In this document: piece by piece, positions 1 to 11,559 of the stretch
Layout: every line of letters begins with the position of its first letter
Position numbering within the stretch: position 1 is the stretch's first letter
Origin: Aquatica leii
Lineage: Eukaryota; Arthropoda; Insecta; Coleoptera; Lampyridae
Direction of reading: 5' to 3'
Length of the DNA stretch: 64,000 bases
Assembly: GCA_035610365.1 (NCBI GenBank)
Contig: CM069437.1
Coordinates: 52,724,093-52,788,092 of the forward strand
Made by a program: the position numbers and the translations under genes
Notes under the pieces: generated by a model
Told to the model about the DNA's origin: nothing
What the model saw: only the letters and a program-made list of their open reading frames with translations
The model's database searches: none

Positions 1-589
1 TGTTAGTATAACATATGATATCATCTTTGTATTACCTAGCTACTCAACATCCCACAATTTCTTCGCTTCAAATCACTCGTGTCTACCGTTATTATCCGCT
101 ACAAAATTATTTGGTTATCACTGCGTTCTGTTGGCAAAAAAAATATAATACGCAGAAACATACCAAAATAAAGCGTTTGAAATAAAAAAAAGTTTAAAAC
201 AGAAGTCATATAAGATGAAACAAATAAACAACTGTATGAAAAAAGATTGTTGAAATTAAAAAAGTCTGTAAAATTAGAAGATACCATTGACAAAACCTGG
301 TAAAAATTGGATTAACATTAAAAGTTGTGCAATGAAACATTAAAAAATAAACTATTTCAAAACCACCGTGATTTACCAATAAAGTGAAAAAACTGACAAA
401 GGAGTAGAAGATGATATGAATGATATGAAATATAGCGCAAACAGAAAGTTACCCAGTTATGCATAATATTAAAAATACGTAACAAAATGAACAAGGAAAT
501 AAAAGAAGGCTATTAAAAAAACTTTTTAAGACAATGGAAAGTGATATTTATGGCACACAAAAGCAGGCGTAAAAAGTGATAAGAAACTG
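1..589. other. AT-rich stretch without recognised gene
   Basis: I see no recognisable protein, RNA gene or repeat here. The sequence is A-rich with short frames only. It ends where a dispersed repeat begins. Confidence 0.5.
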
Positions 590-594
590 TAACG

Positions 595-1047
595 CTGATT
601 TAAAAAACTGGTGTCGTCACCACACTACTTTTCTATAAAGAATGATGAAGGAATGTCTACATATTTTTTTAAGGTTATGTTGTCATAAAACCACTTGTGA
701 TATGTACACGTTTGTATTGACTTTCCAGCATGCTATAATTTTTTTTCTTCGATTTCATTAAGATATAACCGAAATATGTCAAATTGAGCTTGCTGACATA
801 TCGACTAATCCCTATATTTGTGCGCCTTGATATTGCTTTCCCCTGTAGTAAATCACTAAAAATTATTATTTTTAACGTTAACTTTTCCTTCAAGATGTTA
901 AAAATTTTTTTTTATTTGAATAAATTATTAGGAAAAATTATCTCTCTAAGAAACTGTAAAAATAGTTCGAATAATTTATATACGTACAAAATTATATAAA
1001 ACAAACTGTTAAAAACGGCGGATACACCCACTTCCGGTTTTTTTAAC
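595..1047 (-). repeat. Dispersed repeat family A, copy 1 (MITE-like)
   Basis: About 450 bp whose reverse complement matches 29,868-30,285 along most of its length. Shared landmarks include the end CCGGAAGTGGGTGTATCCGC, an AT-rich middle with TTATTCGAATTATTT-like sequence, and the block TTAAGGTTATGTTGTCATAAAAC. Both copies end near TTAAAAAAC(C/T)GG, which suggests imperfect terminal inverted repeats and so a non-autonomous DNA element. No transposase is visible. The family is unassigned. Confidence 0.65.
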
Positions 1048-1060
1048 AGACCCATGTTTT

Positions 1061-3700
1061 GAATGAACCGAGAAAATATAAAAATCCAGATCTATATATA
1101 ATTAACTTAAAAAAGACTCGTACACGTTGTGTTTGTTCCATATCCTTCACTTAATTTGTTTTTTTGGGGTATCACATCAGACGCGCACGCTCTACTTTTA
1201 CATTAAAATGTTAGACCCTCTTCCTAAGGTAACCGTTTCGTAAGAAAGCTAAGAAAATGGATCGTGTAATAGGGTGACGTTTTATGACGTTCTTGAAGAC
1301 TTCGATGTAAATTTGGAAGATTGGAAAGAACAACAGGAACACCATTGGCCATTTACCTTTGTTTAGAAAGATTTCTTTTCTTCCCGTGCAACATAATGAT
1401 TAATATTTGAAGCAAGATTAAAGCTTACCGCAGTAGACTTTTTCGGTCTTTCTCGTTGGTACATAGAGCAAATATGAATTTTAATCGCTCCTTTAGAGTA
1501 CGGCGTAAGAGCCAAAGGACACATCCGGTTTGTAAATATGAGCTACTTGGTAAGAAGTAGGTGAGTTTCGCTTGGTAATCATATACGTCCCGTCGCGTAT
1601 AGGAACAAACTTGGACGTAAACTGCTTGGCCGATAATAATTGAACATAGATTGCGATGCACTTCATATAGCGTTAGCAGTTTACTTCCAACAGCAAAAAA
1701 TGCCGGTGAACACCTTCTGCTAGCCTTTATACACGTGTTTACTAAAAACTTTACTGTAGGTAAAGCTTATTTGCATCGGGTATCATTTTCACCGCATGTA
1801 ATCCCAATTGGGATTTTAGATTTCTGTTGCGTCTTTATTTGCTGAAAGATGGTATACAGGAATCAGCAATAAACTACTATTTGCATCATTTCACCAACAA
1901 ATAGAGGTTTATTGTCACTGATGACTCAACGTGGTGTTCCATACCGTAAAATTACTTAGTCGACAAGAGCTGATTGGAGATAGGGGTTTGTAGCAACTCA
2001 GCAGGTTTTAGGTTAGTGGGCTTATAACGTTAGGAAGCTATACATTTATAACATTTTGATGCACAGTAAGCCAGTAAAAACTACTAGCAATTTGACGCAA
2101 TGTTTTCTCGATGCTATAGTTTCTGCTGGTACGTGCAAGACTTCCTTATCTTTTGATTTTGGTACAACCAATTGAGCAGATTCGGAGTTAACTCAAGCAC
2201 ACGAGATATCTAGACGCAATCATGATCAGTCCATCGAGTACAGTAAATATATAATATAATTTGTTACGTGCATAAATGACTAAATGTACTATCCTGTATA
2301 TTTATTACAATGAAGTTAGATTTTTACTTTTGACAAGCTTTGTTTTACTTCACTTCCTGTCAAGACGTTAAACCGTTCATTACTTAAAATCGTGCTTGCG
2401 ACGTCTAAATTAACTTTCTAACATCATCGGCGTGTGTTAAAGCTATGATATAAAATGACAACGATTTTTATTAGTTAATTTATCACACCGTAAGCTTTTA
2501 CTATTAGTTTTTAAAATACATTTGTAATTTTTATGTTAATTTGTTAGCACGACCCGACACGTGTTAGTTCACATGTATTCGGTGTATTCTCCAATAATGA
2601 AGGGTTAATATCGACCAAATACCTTAATAAAAATATTATAATTTGGAAGGCCTAATTTAAATCTAAAAAGGAAGCCTTAAGAAGAAAATTTTCTCCGATC
2701 TACTGTTCTTTACGAATCAATAGACTGCGATATTACCTTTAATTTAATGTGTGCAACAGCATTCGATAACTGGTTCTTATTTCTAATTTCTTTTAGCATT
2801 AATTAATAGTGTTTTAGAATTTTGCTTTTGTCAGTCATTGTGCTGACACGATTTGCTTTGTTCATTAATATTCTAGATCATCTCAAACACAATAGACGTA
2901 TGAAAAATGAAAACCCAAAAGATCAAAACAGTTTTTTTAGCGTATCACCAAAAATTAACTAGATGGTTAAGTGGTTAAAAAACTTTTATCTGATTTGATT
3001 GAAAAAAATTCCAAACAGAAGAATATCATTCCAATAAAAATAACTCAAAACCAATGTTTATGAAACATAGGAAAGTACCGTACGCACTAAATTCAAGGTT
3101 TAAGAAGAATTAGACTGGCAGAAAACCATAGATGTTATTTGTTAAATGGACTACATCGAGTGAGACACTTCGATTTTGTCAGTTTTAAAATAAAGTAGCT
3201 TGGTCCGTACATGAGCCAATTGTAAATCTACATTAAATAAGTATATGAAAAATACAAACTGCTCAATATCAACAATGACTAGCTTTTTATCCAATTCAAG
3301 AAAATTCATTTTCTGTACTTTAAATTTTTGGCTAATTTACTTGTACATAAGTATGAATAGTGACAGTATCAAACTTCAAATCATCCTTCACAAGAACTGC
3401 TACGAATTATTAGTCTGTTTGATACAAAAGTGATACATAGACAACGTATCGGAATTACATGACAGAATTGTTTTTATATAATGTTGTTGTGTGACAGAGA
3501 AATATATCAAACTATTAGAAAATTTAATACTTGCACAAGTAGTAGGAGAAAAAGTCAAAGTTATAAATCAAACTATGTAAATTTCTCAACATTTACTAAG
3601 TCAAGTTGTTGCATGGCATGGCAATTTATTAAGATAGTTTCCTAATATGGCTAAAGTTCTAATTATTCATGTATTCTACAAACAAATCAAAGCAGCCATC
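1061..3700. other. Gene-poor AT-rich stretch
   Basis: Only short frames are present and none gives a protein I recognise. A frame at 1,651-1,845 (+) and one at 1,425-1,661 (-) look like chance or very old element relics. No RNA gene or clear repeat was found. Confidence 0.4.
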
Positions 3701-3709
3701 AGATTGTCA

Positions 3710-3840
3710 ACATTCATTTAACTTTCCTAAACCAGATCTCTCCAGTCAGATTTGGTGCCGTTCTGTATCACCAATTTCCTGATAGAAAAGAACGACTCAT
3801 TAGAGTGTAATGTTAGTCGTTTCCAGATAGCATCTGTCTA
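3710..3840 (+). mobile_element. Possible Ty3/Gypsy RNase H relic
   Basis: A short stretch reads like the RNase H motif of Ty3/Gypsy polyproteins, with FGAVLYHQFPDRKERLI resembling the GxGAVLxQ block. It is a fossil scrap: no LTRs, integrase or other confident pol motif could be recognised around it, and the frame is broken. The call rests on one motif and may be wrong. Confidence 0.3.
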
Positions 3841-6046
3841 GTACTAGTACTATATTAATGCCTTACTAGTCAAACGTGAACAAAATGACTCTACATTTGA
3901 CCATATAGTGTTGTTTCCCTTAAAATGGATACGTTTCCACCTGGTTCATATATCAGACAAGAACTTAAGGTACGGCCTGAACCCGACTGTTGCACCAGTA
4001 CGGCAAGTTCTTGAAAGGGAAGAAAGATTGAAAGTTCTATTGCCTAAAAACATGGTAGGAGAAACTTATTATTTTGGCAACGGAAGCGTCTTGTAGTAAC
4101 AGTACGCGGTTCAATAGGCTTGGAGTCTATGCGAGCTTTCTTGTGCATTGAACTCATAAAACGTTCAGCAATTTACCCGATTTTAAGAGGAGACTGCTTT
4201 ATCTAATTGGTGTTGGCTTCAGGAGGTTTGCGAACTAGCTTAAGTATAGATTGGACGTCAATTTAATCAGTCGTGCAAAATGAAAGTTTATCAATAAAAA
4301 GGAGACTACCATCAGCGACGACGCTAGGAGGAGGCCTAGGTGGACACATGCCTACACGCGTGCACACCAAAATATGGTAAAACAATGAACTACTGTTTAA
4401 GGTTAGTATGAATTTCGTGCTAGACACTGAACTGCTAATTTCTTACTAGACTGAGTTGCAAAGCTTGCAAAGTAGAGAATACTGAGGATTCATGTTGATT
4501 TCTGAGGGCTAATTCATAAACATTTTTTTCTTATTGTAGTACATGCCAAACAGTTGAAAGTTTTTCTTACTGCGACTTTATTTACTTCGGTAATACGAAC
4601 TTTAGAAAATATTTTCTTTATTTTTAGTTTTTACCTTTTAGCGTTGTATCAGACCGCAAAACATAATTTAAAAACTTTCAACAGTTTTAAGCATCTTTTA
4701 GATTTTTAATAAATATTTTGGAAGCGGTTGGCACCTTCAGAACCCGTACCCTGGCTACGTCACTGCTAACGACATATATCACAAAACCTGTGTATTTTAT
4801 CATCTGTCACAAATCTAGCTAAGTTAAACGGATAAACGCGGTTTAGAAGCCATGACGGGAGAAGGTTTTTTTCTACTATATTGTTAACTAAAAAGTTACT
4901 GTCTTTTAAGTTCAGTTTGAAACACAAAAAAAATTAAATGAAAAAACTAAAAAATAAAAAGAGGATAACAAAGTTAAGTAACGAACCATAAAACGGCGTT
5001 TTTATGTAACTTGATTATACTATGTATAGTAGTTGCAATATTTTTTAATATTTTTAGCAATTCTGAATCTTCTAGTTCAGCAAGAAAACTCATTGTCATA
5101 AATATTTTTCAATTTACTACTTAAGAAAGTAATATTCATATAGAAACAAAACAAAATTTTATTTAAGCTTTAAAAAAGATTTACTATTACTTATTTATGA
5201 TATGCCAAAGACAATTTTTTTTCAAAACTGCATTTGTAACAAAAAAGGATAATCTATATTTAATGACCTGATTCTAGGTTTAGCTTTACAATACATGACA
5301 AAAGTTATTCTAAGCTGACATATAAATTATTATATAATATCTTATACAACATTTCTCCTACGATAAATATGTACTTTACACCATGAAGCGAAATAAGTAC
5401 AAAAAAAATCACGTTCTAATACCTTAAAATATAATCTTATGATGTATAAATAAAGATAACTTGCAGCAATTTTGTCGTGTAAAGAGGACGTTGTGGGATA
5501 ATAACATGGAAGAAAAAAGTTCATTACGTGTCTATTCTGTATTGAATTTCACGAACCCTATATATAAATTCGCTAATCTACCATCTGAGTATCATAGCAA
5601 CGCAAGTCATCCCTAACGATAGTAAAGAAACGCTTTTTTAAATTGAGATTTTCAACACCTTTATTTACCTTGTAATTTTTTGATGTAATCAATAATAAAA
5701 CAGTAAGCGTATTGAATTAAATAAATGTATGTAAATGTAACTATAATTACTTCCCTTATTATTGTTTACGTAAAAATTAGAATTGTTTCAAAATATTTTT
5801 TTTGTAGTATTTGTTTCTACGTTTTTTCTTAATTTAATAACTTAATATTAATCGCTTTTTTAAGTACTGATTAGCCATAAAAACATAAAGAAGAAGAAAT
5901 GATAAAATAAGGAAAAAAAACGTTTGCGTTAAAACTAAAAAATAAAATAGAAACGACCAGATTCAAAAAATTACAAAAACAGTAATAAACAAAATTGTGT
6001 GTTAGTTAAAGTAGTAAAAAAACACGAAAAAAATTAACAAAAAGTT
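3841..6046. other. Gene-poor AT-rich stretch
   Basis: Nothing was recognised. A 62-residue frame at 3,908-4,096 (+) could belong to the same fossil as the preceding Gypsy-like scrap, but shows no motif I can name. The rest is AT-rich sequence with many A and T runs. Confidence 0.4.
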
Positions 6047-6056
6047 AAAAAAAAAC

Positions 6057-6240
6057 CGGAGACGGACACTTAGGCGCGGCCACTAAGGTGCGGCCATTTA
6101 GGCGCGGCCACTTCGGCGCGGGACACTTCGGCGCAGGGACGCTAAGGCGCGGGTCCAGTTAGGTGCAAGACACTTAGGCGCAAGACTCTTCGGCGCGGGG
6201 CTACTAAGGCGCCGAGTTACTAAGGCGCAAGACACATACA
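6057..6240 (+). repeat. Left minisatellite-like TIR
   Basis: This is the left arm of the MULE-like element. It holds about ten GGCGC-centred units and is nearly the reverse complement of the right arm, apart from unit gains or losses and scattered changes. Its high GC stands out from the surroundings. Confidence 0.8.
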
Positions 6241-6867
6241 CACGAGGTTGGGCTCTATGCCCTATAACTATGGTGCGAAGTACCGAAACCAAAAATAAAT
6301 TTGTTTCTTTTATCAGATTATTCGTTCGATTTTATTTTTAGTTTACTTTGATCCTTTTTTCGATAGAATTTAAAAGAGTAACCATTAACTAATAAAACTT
6401 GATCCTGAGCGTACACTGTATTCTTTCATTATTATCAAAGAAACCGTTCTATACTGAACGTTTGTAAACAAGTGAGTACTACAAAAGTGTACGTGTAAAA
6501 TTATATTTTAGTACGTTTGCTACCAAAAAAAAATGTTAATTTTACGTCAGTAAACTTGTTAAAATACTTGTAGCCAATTCTTTAATTAAATACTGTAATT
6601 ATTAGAAATTATGGTTTATTTTTTCGATTCGAACAAAGGTAAAAAGAAGAATTTTATTAAACTTGAGAAGAACAGGTGTATAATAATAATTTAATTACGT
6701 AAAATCAGAGAAAAGAAGTGTCTTCGAAAACTTATTAACTTTTGTTTGCAATTTTTGTCATAAAACTGATACAATCTCCATTACACGAACACATAGATAC
6801 ACTGAACTTTGAGCAAATAGCAACTGGTGTTACAAAATATCGTTTTCTAGAAGAAGCTGGGGTTATG

Positions 6868-7045
6868 GATCTACGCCTTACTGATCTCGCGCCTTAGTAG
6901 CCCCGCGCCGACGAGCCTTGCGCCTAAGTTTCTTGCGCCTAAGTGTCTTGCGCCTAACTGGACCCGCGCCTTAGCGTCCCTGCGCCGAAGTGTCCCGCGC
7001 CGAAGTGGCCGCGCCTAAATGGCCGCGCCTAAATGTCCTAGACCG
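6868..7045 (-). repeat. Right minisatellite-like TIR
   Basis: Right arm of the MULE-like element, inverted relative to the left. The match is closest in the outer and middle units and fades inward near 6,870, where the AT-rich core begins. Confidence 0.8.
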
Positions 7046-7765
7046 AAAAAAAACGACAACGTTAAAGTAAGCACATAGAATGTTAATAGTAATTTAACGA
7101 ACAAGGTTGTTAATGATAGCGATTAATAATTGAGACATTTTAACGCCGTGAGCGAGTGTAGCGAGCGAACGCGTTAATATTGTCGAGATTATTTGTCGTC
7201 GATTAACAAACGAGTTAGTTTTAAAATTTTTCCGTTGATCGTACGTTGGTAAAACGTGTGAAGTTATAAGGAAACTAAAGCATACGTAACCTAATGTTAT
7301 ATCTAGTAGTCGTGCAATATCGTCAAATCAGTGGTTGCTAACGATTTCATTGGTTGCTATACAAAATCGTTCATTATTAGAAATTCATTCATTGGTTCAA
7401 AATCGTTTATTAGCGATTTATTTCTGATACATTATTATATGTTAACATTGTTATTAACAGACGATCGACGGAATATAATGTTAATACCAATAATGCAAGA
7501 AATAAGAGCAAAACTAAGAAGATACAAGTGAAATATAGTAGCAATTTAAGAAAAACGCTGAAAAATCCAAGGAAAAATAGATAAAAACTAGTAAGAATTT
7601 AAAAGCAATAAGGTGTAAATCTTATATAATGTTTGGTCACATAAGAAATAAAATAGTTATATTTAAAACTAGTAAATTAAATGATAAATTAATTAAGCAT
7701 TACAGCAAAGCAATTTAAGTTGTCACTAGTAAACTATGAAAATGTGATATATGAAAATAAGTTAA

Positions 7766-8570
7766 GGTGGTACTAAACGGAGCCATTTTCCATGCAAATT
7801 GAGGTACACTTTTCTCAAAAACTACTAAATCGATTTTTGTGAAATTTTGAACACGTTTTCTTTACATATTTTTTAAGCTGTACAGCAGGTAGAATTTAAT
7901 TTAAAGAAATAGTAATTTTTTTAAGGACTTAGAAAGTTTGAAAATTTTATTGTTTTATTAAAAGTAAAGTAAAAAAGACACCAGATGGATTTTTAAAATT
8001 CGCTCGGCTGCGTTTGTTAATAGCGTCGCTATGAATAATATAAAAAAAACACACTCAGTTACCTGTCATAGTTTTGAAGAAAAGTGTACCGAAATAGAAA
8101 AAATACAACTGTTCAGGAGAAGCAAGAAACAGAAAAGTTTTGTTTTTTATCTTTAGTAGTCGTTTTTGCTTTTTAAAGTTCTTGTTGTTGTTCGTATATT
8201 GTAAGGTTATTGTTTTACTTGTGTTTATTGCAAAGATTTTATTTCACTCGTTTCAAATATGACGAGAACGGGTTCGGTTTTCAAGAAGAGGAAAAGGCGG
8301 TTTTCAGGTAAAAGGCCTGCCGAAATGACATCGGATGCAACTTGTTCAACTTCTGTTTCTTCAGGTTCTAAAATAAAACCTCAATTGCCCGTGTATTCGA
8401 AGTATGAAAGCAATGATGTTTTCGATATTGTTTGTATCAGAGCATTGAGTGCGGCGGTGAATTCTTTTGCTTCGTGCAAAAATGCAATGGGCAGATTAGC
8501 CTAAACATTGTTGCTCGAAATGGTCTAGCATTATTGGTTAATGGAAACATACCTCGATGACAAATTTTTT
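7766..8570 (+). mobile_element. 5' part of a Mutator-like (Phantom-type) transposon
   Basis: The element begins near GGTGGTACTAAACGGAGCC. Inside, GGTACACTTTTCTCAAAAAC (from 7,803) returns inverted at about 8,070-8,095 as GGTACACTTTTCTTCAAAAC, a subterminal inverted repeat of the kind common in insect Mutator-like elements. A transposase N-terminus follows at 8,259. No matching 3' end was found, so the copy appears truncated. Confidence 0.5.
8259..8567 (+). pseudogene. Mutator-like transposase N-terminal fragment
   Basis: Resembles the start of insect Mutator-like transposase-domain proteins: a basic N-terminus (KKRKRRFSGK), a Ser/Thr-rich linker, then the conserved opening of the first folded region (residues about 50-80). 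The frame stops at 8,504, but the next frame continues with SLNIVARNGLALLV, so one frameshift lies near 8,485-8,500. The catalytic region is absent. The start ATG at 8,259 follows an AT-rich leader and fits the family's usual beginning. The assignment is from remembered family pattern, not a search. Confidence 0.5.
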
Positions 8571-8744
8571 ATTTATTAGGCATTAAAGCAGACAATTTTT
8601 GTGTAACGCATAGCTAGAAGAGTCCTTCCAAGTTTACACTTAAATTTAAGTAACTTTTAAACCTTGTAGAGACATAGAATTTTTTGCATTCTTTGCAGAA
8701 TATAGTGTAGATTAAAAAACAAAAATTAAAAAAAAATTGATAAT

Positions 8745-9459
8745 TTGGTGGGATGTTAGGAATTTATTATATACGGCTCAATGTTTGTGAGTAGCAACCC
8801 TAAATCCCGACGAATACTAATTTCTAGTCGGTTTTTTTTTTGTGATAAGGCTCATAACAGCACTAATTCACGTTCCTCCAAATAGGAAGACGGAAAAGCA
8901 ATCAACAGCTTTTGTACAATAACCCATAATCCTGGATATAAAATTAGTTTTTGTAACCTTGTTTATTTTTATTTTTATGATCATTTACAAATGACTTTTA
9001 AACTTTAACACCTAATATTTTCAAAAATTAGGTATCTAAACGATTAACTTTTGATCCTGATATTTATTTGTGCGCGAATACCGATAATTCTTTCCTTCAA
9101 ATTTTTACAATTAATTCCGTTGCATTGGAAATTTCAATAAAGGTTATCTCGAAAACGGTTACCTCTACAGACTTAACAAAGTACACCTCTTTTACGTAAA
9201 AAATGTTAGATTTAGTTCAATGTGCCGTAGGTGGCGCCACCTACTAGTGATATCAAAACCGTGAATGAATTTGTATTTCTCGTCTTAAAAAAAACCCGAT
9301 ACGTAATTTTGGATCACTGTGTCGTTTTATTGAGAAATAATTGACAAAAATCAAAAATTAAGCACTTTAGGACTGCATGTTCCTATCTCATTTTTTTAGA
9401 AAAGACGAGGTCTATCACCTATCAAGCGTTATCGGTCAAATATCCTAACACCCTGTATA
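8745..9459. mobile_element. TIR element with ACACCCTGTATA terminus
   Basis: A non-coding stretch of about 710 bp. Its right end, AACACCCTGTATAT, is a terminus seen very widely in insect repeats. Read inverted, this end (CAGGGTGTTAGGATATTT) resembles the left end at 8,750 (GGATGTTAGGAATTT), so it looks like a non-autonomous DNA element with short imperfect TIRs. The superfamily is not determined. Confidence 0.5.
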
Positions 9460-10009
9460 TTCAAACGCACTTTCTTACGTTGTTATTTAAAGTTTTCAGT
9501 CCTTTTGTTTTTTGTTTTTAATTATTTTTAAACCTCTCGTAACTTCTTTATTAAAGCAGCTATGTCACATTTACTTCATTTCCTTCGCATTTAAATTTCA
9601 AATTTGGTGTTGTTATCACTGTTAATGTACCTTTTAAAAATTTTTGTGTATCACGACACAATGGGATTATTCATTCAAAATTTGTTTGTAAAATTTTTAA
9701 ATGTGTTTAAGAAAGCGCATGGTTGCTTTATTTGGTATTTCTTTCTAACCTAATGGTTGTTATGACGAATACTTTCAAACGTGTAGTGTAATTCTTAATT
9801 CAGATAACTAATGTACGTGCTCGCTTTACTTGATGAAATCCTACATGTAAAAAGGAAACGGCAATAGTGTATATATGTCGGTGTTAAATAAAGCGCTAAT
9901 CCGAAACTGAAAATGTTAAATTTTACAGACTATACTTGTTTGATGTAAATTCTGTTCAGTCTTAGCAATGCTTTGGTTGTCTGTGAGTTCGAAATTTTAG
10001 CATTATTTT

Positions 10010-10435
10010 CCAATGTGTTTTATTGCGGTTTTCCCAATTTCGCTGGTGGGTGGCATTAACCCATTCATTGGTGGCTGAACGGGCTTGATTTTTTTTATGT
10101 CTAGACCAGGTTCTAAACCTGTCATTGCTTTGCGGGCTGCTTTTTTTGTTAACTGGTCTTTTTTTAAAGATACCACGGTTACTTGGGATCCAGCATAATT
10201 TTACTGTGTTCTTTAGGCCGAGGGTTTGAAATTTGCATTCATTGACGACGTACTGAATGGGTTCAACGTTTTCAGTGCTGCCTGACTGACTGTCAGAATG
10301 TATATGTTTCGGTTATATAATTCTTTTTCTATACTGATGTTTATTGATGATGATTATACCGTATGAGATTATTGATCGAACCATGGTTTTGTACAGTTTG
10401 AGTTCCTGTGTGAGCCTACAATTACTGTTTATGGC
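10010..10435 (-). pseudogene. LINE ORF2, RNase H-like region and C-terminus
   Basis: On the far side of the inserted repeat the LINE resumes with LYKTMVRSIISYG, the segment that normally follows the RT, then KLCWIPSNRGI, which resembles the 'W-PGH-GI' RNase H block, and ends with a Trp-rich NEWVNATHQRNWEN. The frame is broken. The last acidic residues of RNase H are not recognisable. Confidence 0.65.
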
Positions 10436-10445
10436 TTTTTTTCAA

Positions 10446-11200
10446 ATAACTAATGTTTGTATGCATCTTGTTATGTTAAAAAGTCAGTAGTTCAATTTGC
10501 AAGTATAAAAATTTCTCTTCTCTCGAAATGTCAAATTTTAGACAGCATATTTAACTTCACTTCTTGTAAGACCATCAACGAGCCCTGTACTTTTACGCCC
10601 GGTGCAACCTTCACCTTTAAATCGGTGGTGAAAATTTTTCTTTTTAGTGGGCTTAATTTGATTCTGTGCTAATTGTCTGTAGCGGATTTTGGTACCCATC
10701 ACATGTTTACCGTTATCGCTGAAGATAACGAGCATGTGGCTTAGTTGGAAAACTTCCATGACGTCACGTTATTGAAAACGTTATTTCTTATACACCGTCA
10801 AGGGTTGGAATCCTTCAGGATGATTCCTCTTTTGGAGATGAACTTCTACAAAAACTTGGAAAACTTATTCTGTTAGGTCGAAGAGAAACGCTGCGCATTT
10901 GCGTTCACAAAAAATTGGATGCTAAAAGGGACCTTTACTTGTGTTAACGCTATATTCTCGATTGAATTGCATTTAATATTACTTCTTTAGGTAACTCAAG
11001 TACGAAATTAGCTAATCCCCTACTGGATAAAATCTAACTGTGAGTATTACTATTTCAATGTTTTTACGTTTTGTACGTCGGTGGTCATGTCTATTATGCA
11101 CGTACGTGCATGTTAGGTTAACACAATTAATAATACGATCATTTTGTGCTTCACAAACTCATATGCATTGCGCGTTGAGTCTCGAAGGCTTAAATTGTTT
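10446..11200 (+). repeat. Dispersed repeat family B, copy 1, inserted in the LINE
   Basis: Matches 17,340-18,075 in the same orientation. Shared blocks in order: GTTATGTTAAAAAGT, AGTATAAAA, TTCCATGACGTCA, a GGGTTG motif, AATTAGCTAATCCCCTACTG, CACGTAC and CACAATTAA-like stretches. It splits the ORF2 of the LINE, so it is younger. The right limit could be as far as about 11,450. No coding frame is convincing and the superfamily is unknown. TGACGTCA is a perfect CRE-like palindrome conserved in position in both copies, but with its last bases varied. Confidence 0.65.
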
Positions 11201-11559
11201 TGTTTGACTACGGTTTTAAATTTGTGAATATAAATTCATACTTTATGCTTATGTAAAAGTTTAGATCGACAGGGTCAGCTTATTGTAGGGTGTGTTGCTC
11301 AGTATTTGGCGCAACTTATAATCGATTCGACTCACGTATTACTGTTTGGAAAAATTTAGATTAATGTACTTTCTTCATCTTCTGTGATAAATTAAATATA
11401 TATTCTGTGTTATTACTTCTGTAGTGTTATTTGTTCTTTTCCAGCTACGGGTAGAGTTAGACTGTATCTCCCTAATTTAACATTTCATCGTCTTGGCGCC
11501 TTTTTTTAGATTTATGTTATAATTTCGCATCACAAAGCCTGCGATCCCTTTCCGAAGAA

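Larger units (their letters stand above)
6057..7045. mobile_element. Non-autonomous Mutator-type (MULE-like) element with repetitive TIRs
   Basis: A 989-bp element with GC-rich TIRs of about 175-185 bp around an AT-rich core without coding capacity. The outer ends are CGG...CCG and the element sits between two copies of AAAAAAAAC (6,048-6,056 and 7,046-7,054), a possible 9-bp target duplication, the length typical of Mutator transposons. Each TIR is a chain of 14-18 bp units on the theme ACTTAGGCGCGGCC or ACTTAGGCGCAAG. Unit number differs between the arms: the left has an extra unit near 6,079 and the right an extra AAACTTAGGCGCAAG-like unit. The small minus-strand frame at 6,098-6,292 is only a translation of these units. 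The poly-A target makes the duplication weaker than it looks, so the superfamily is an inference. Confidence 0.7.

Noticed and set aside
1300-2330. Possible integrase-like or gag-like relic
   Set aside because: No motif could be read with confidence on either strand.
6098-6292. A 64-residue Arg/Pro/Ser-rich minus-strand ORF
   Set aside because: It is only a translation of the GGCGC repeat units of the left TIR.
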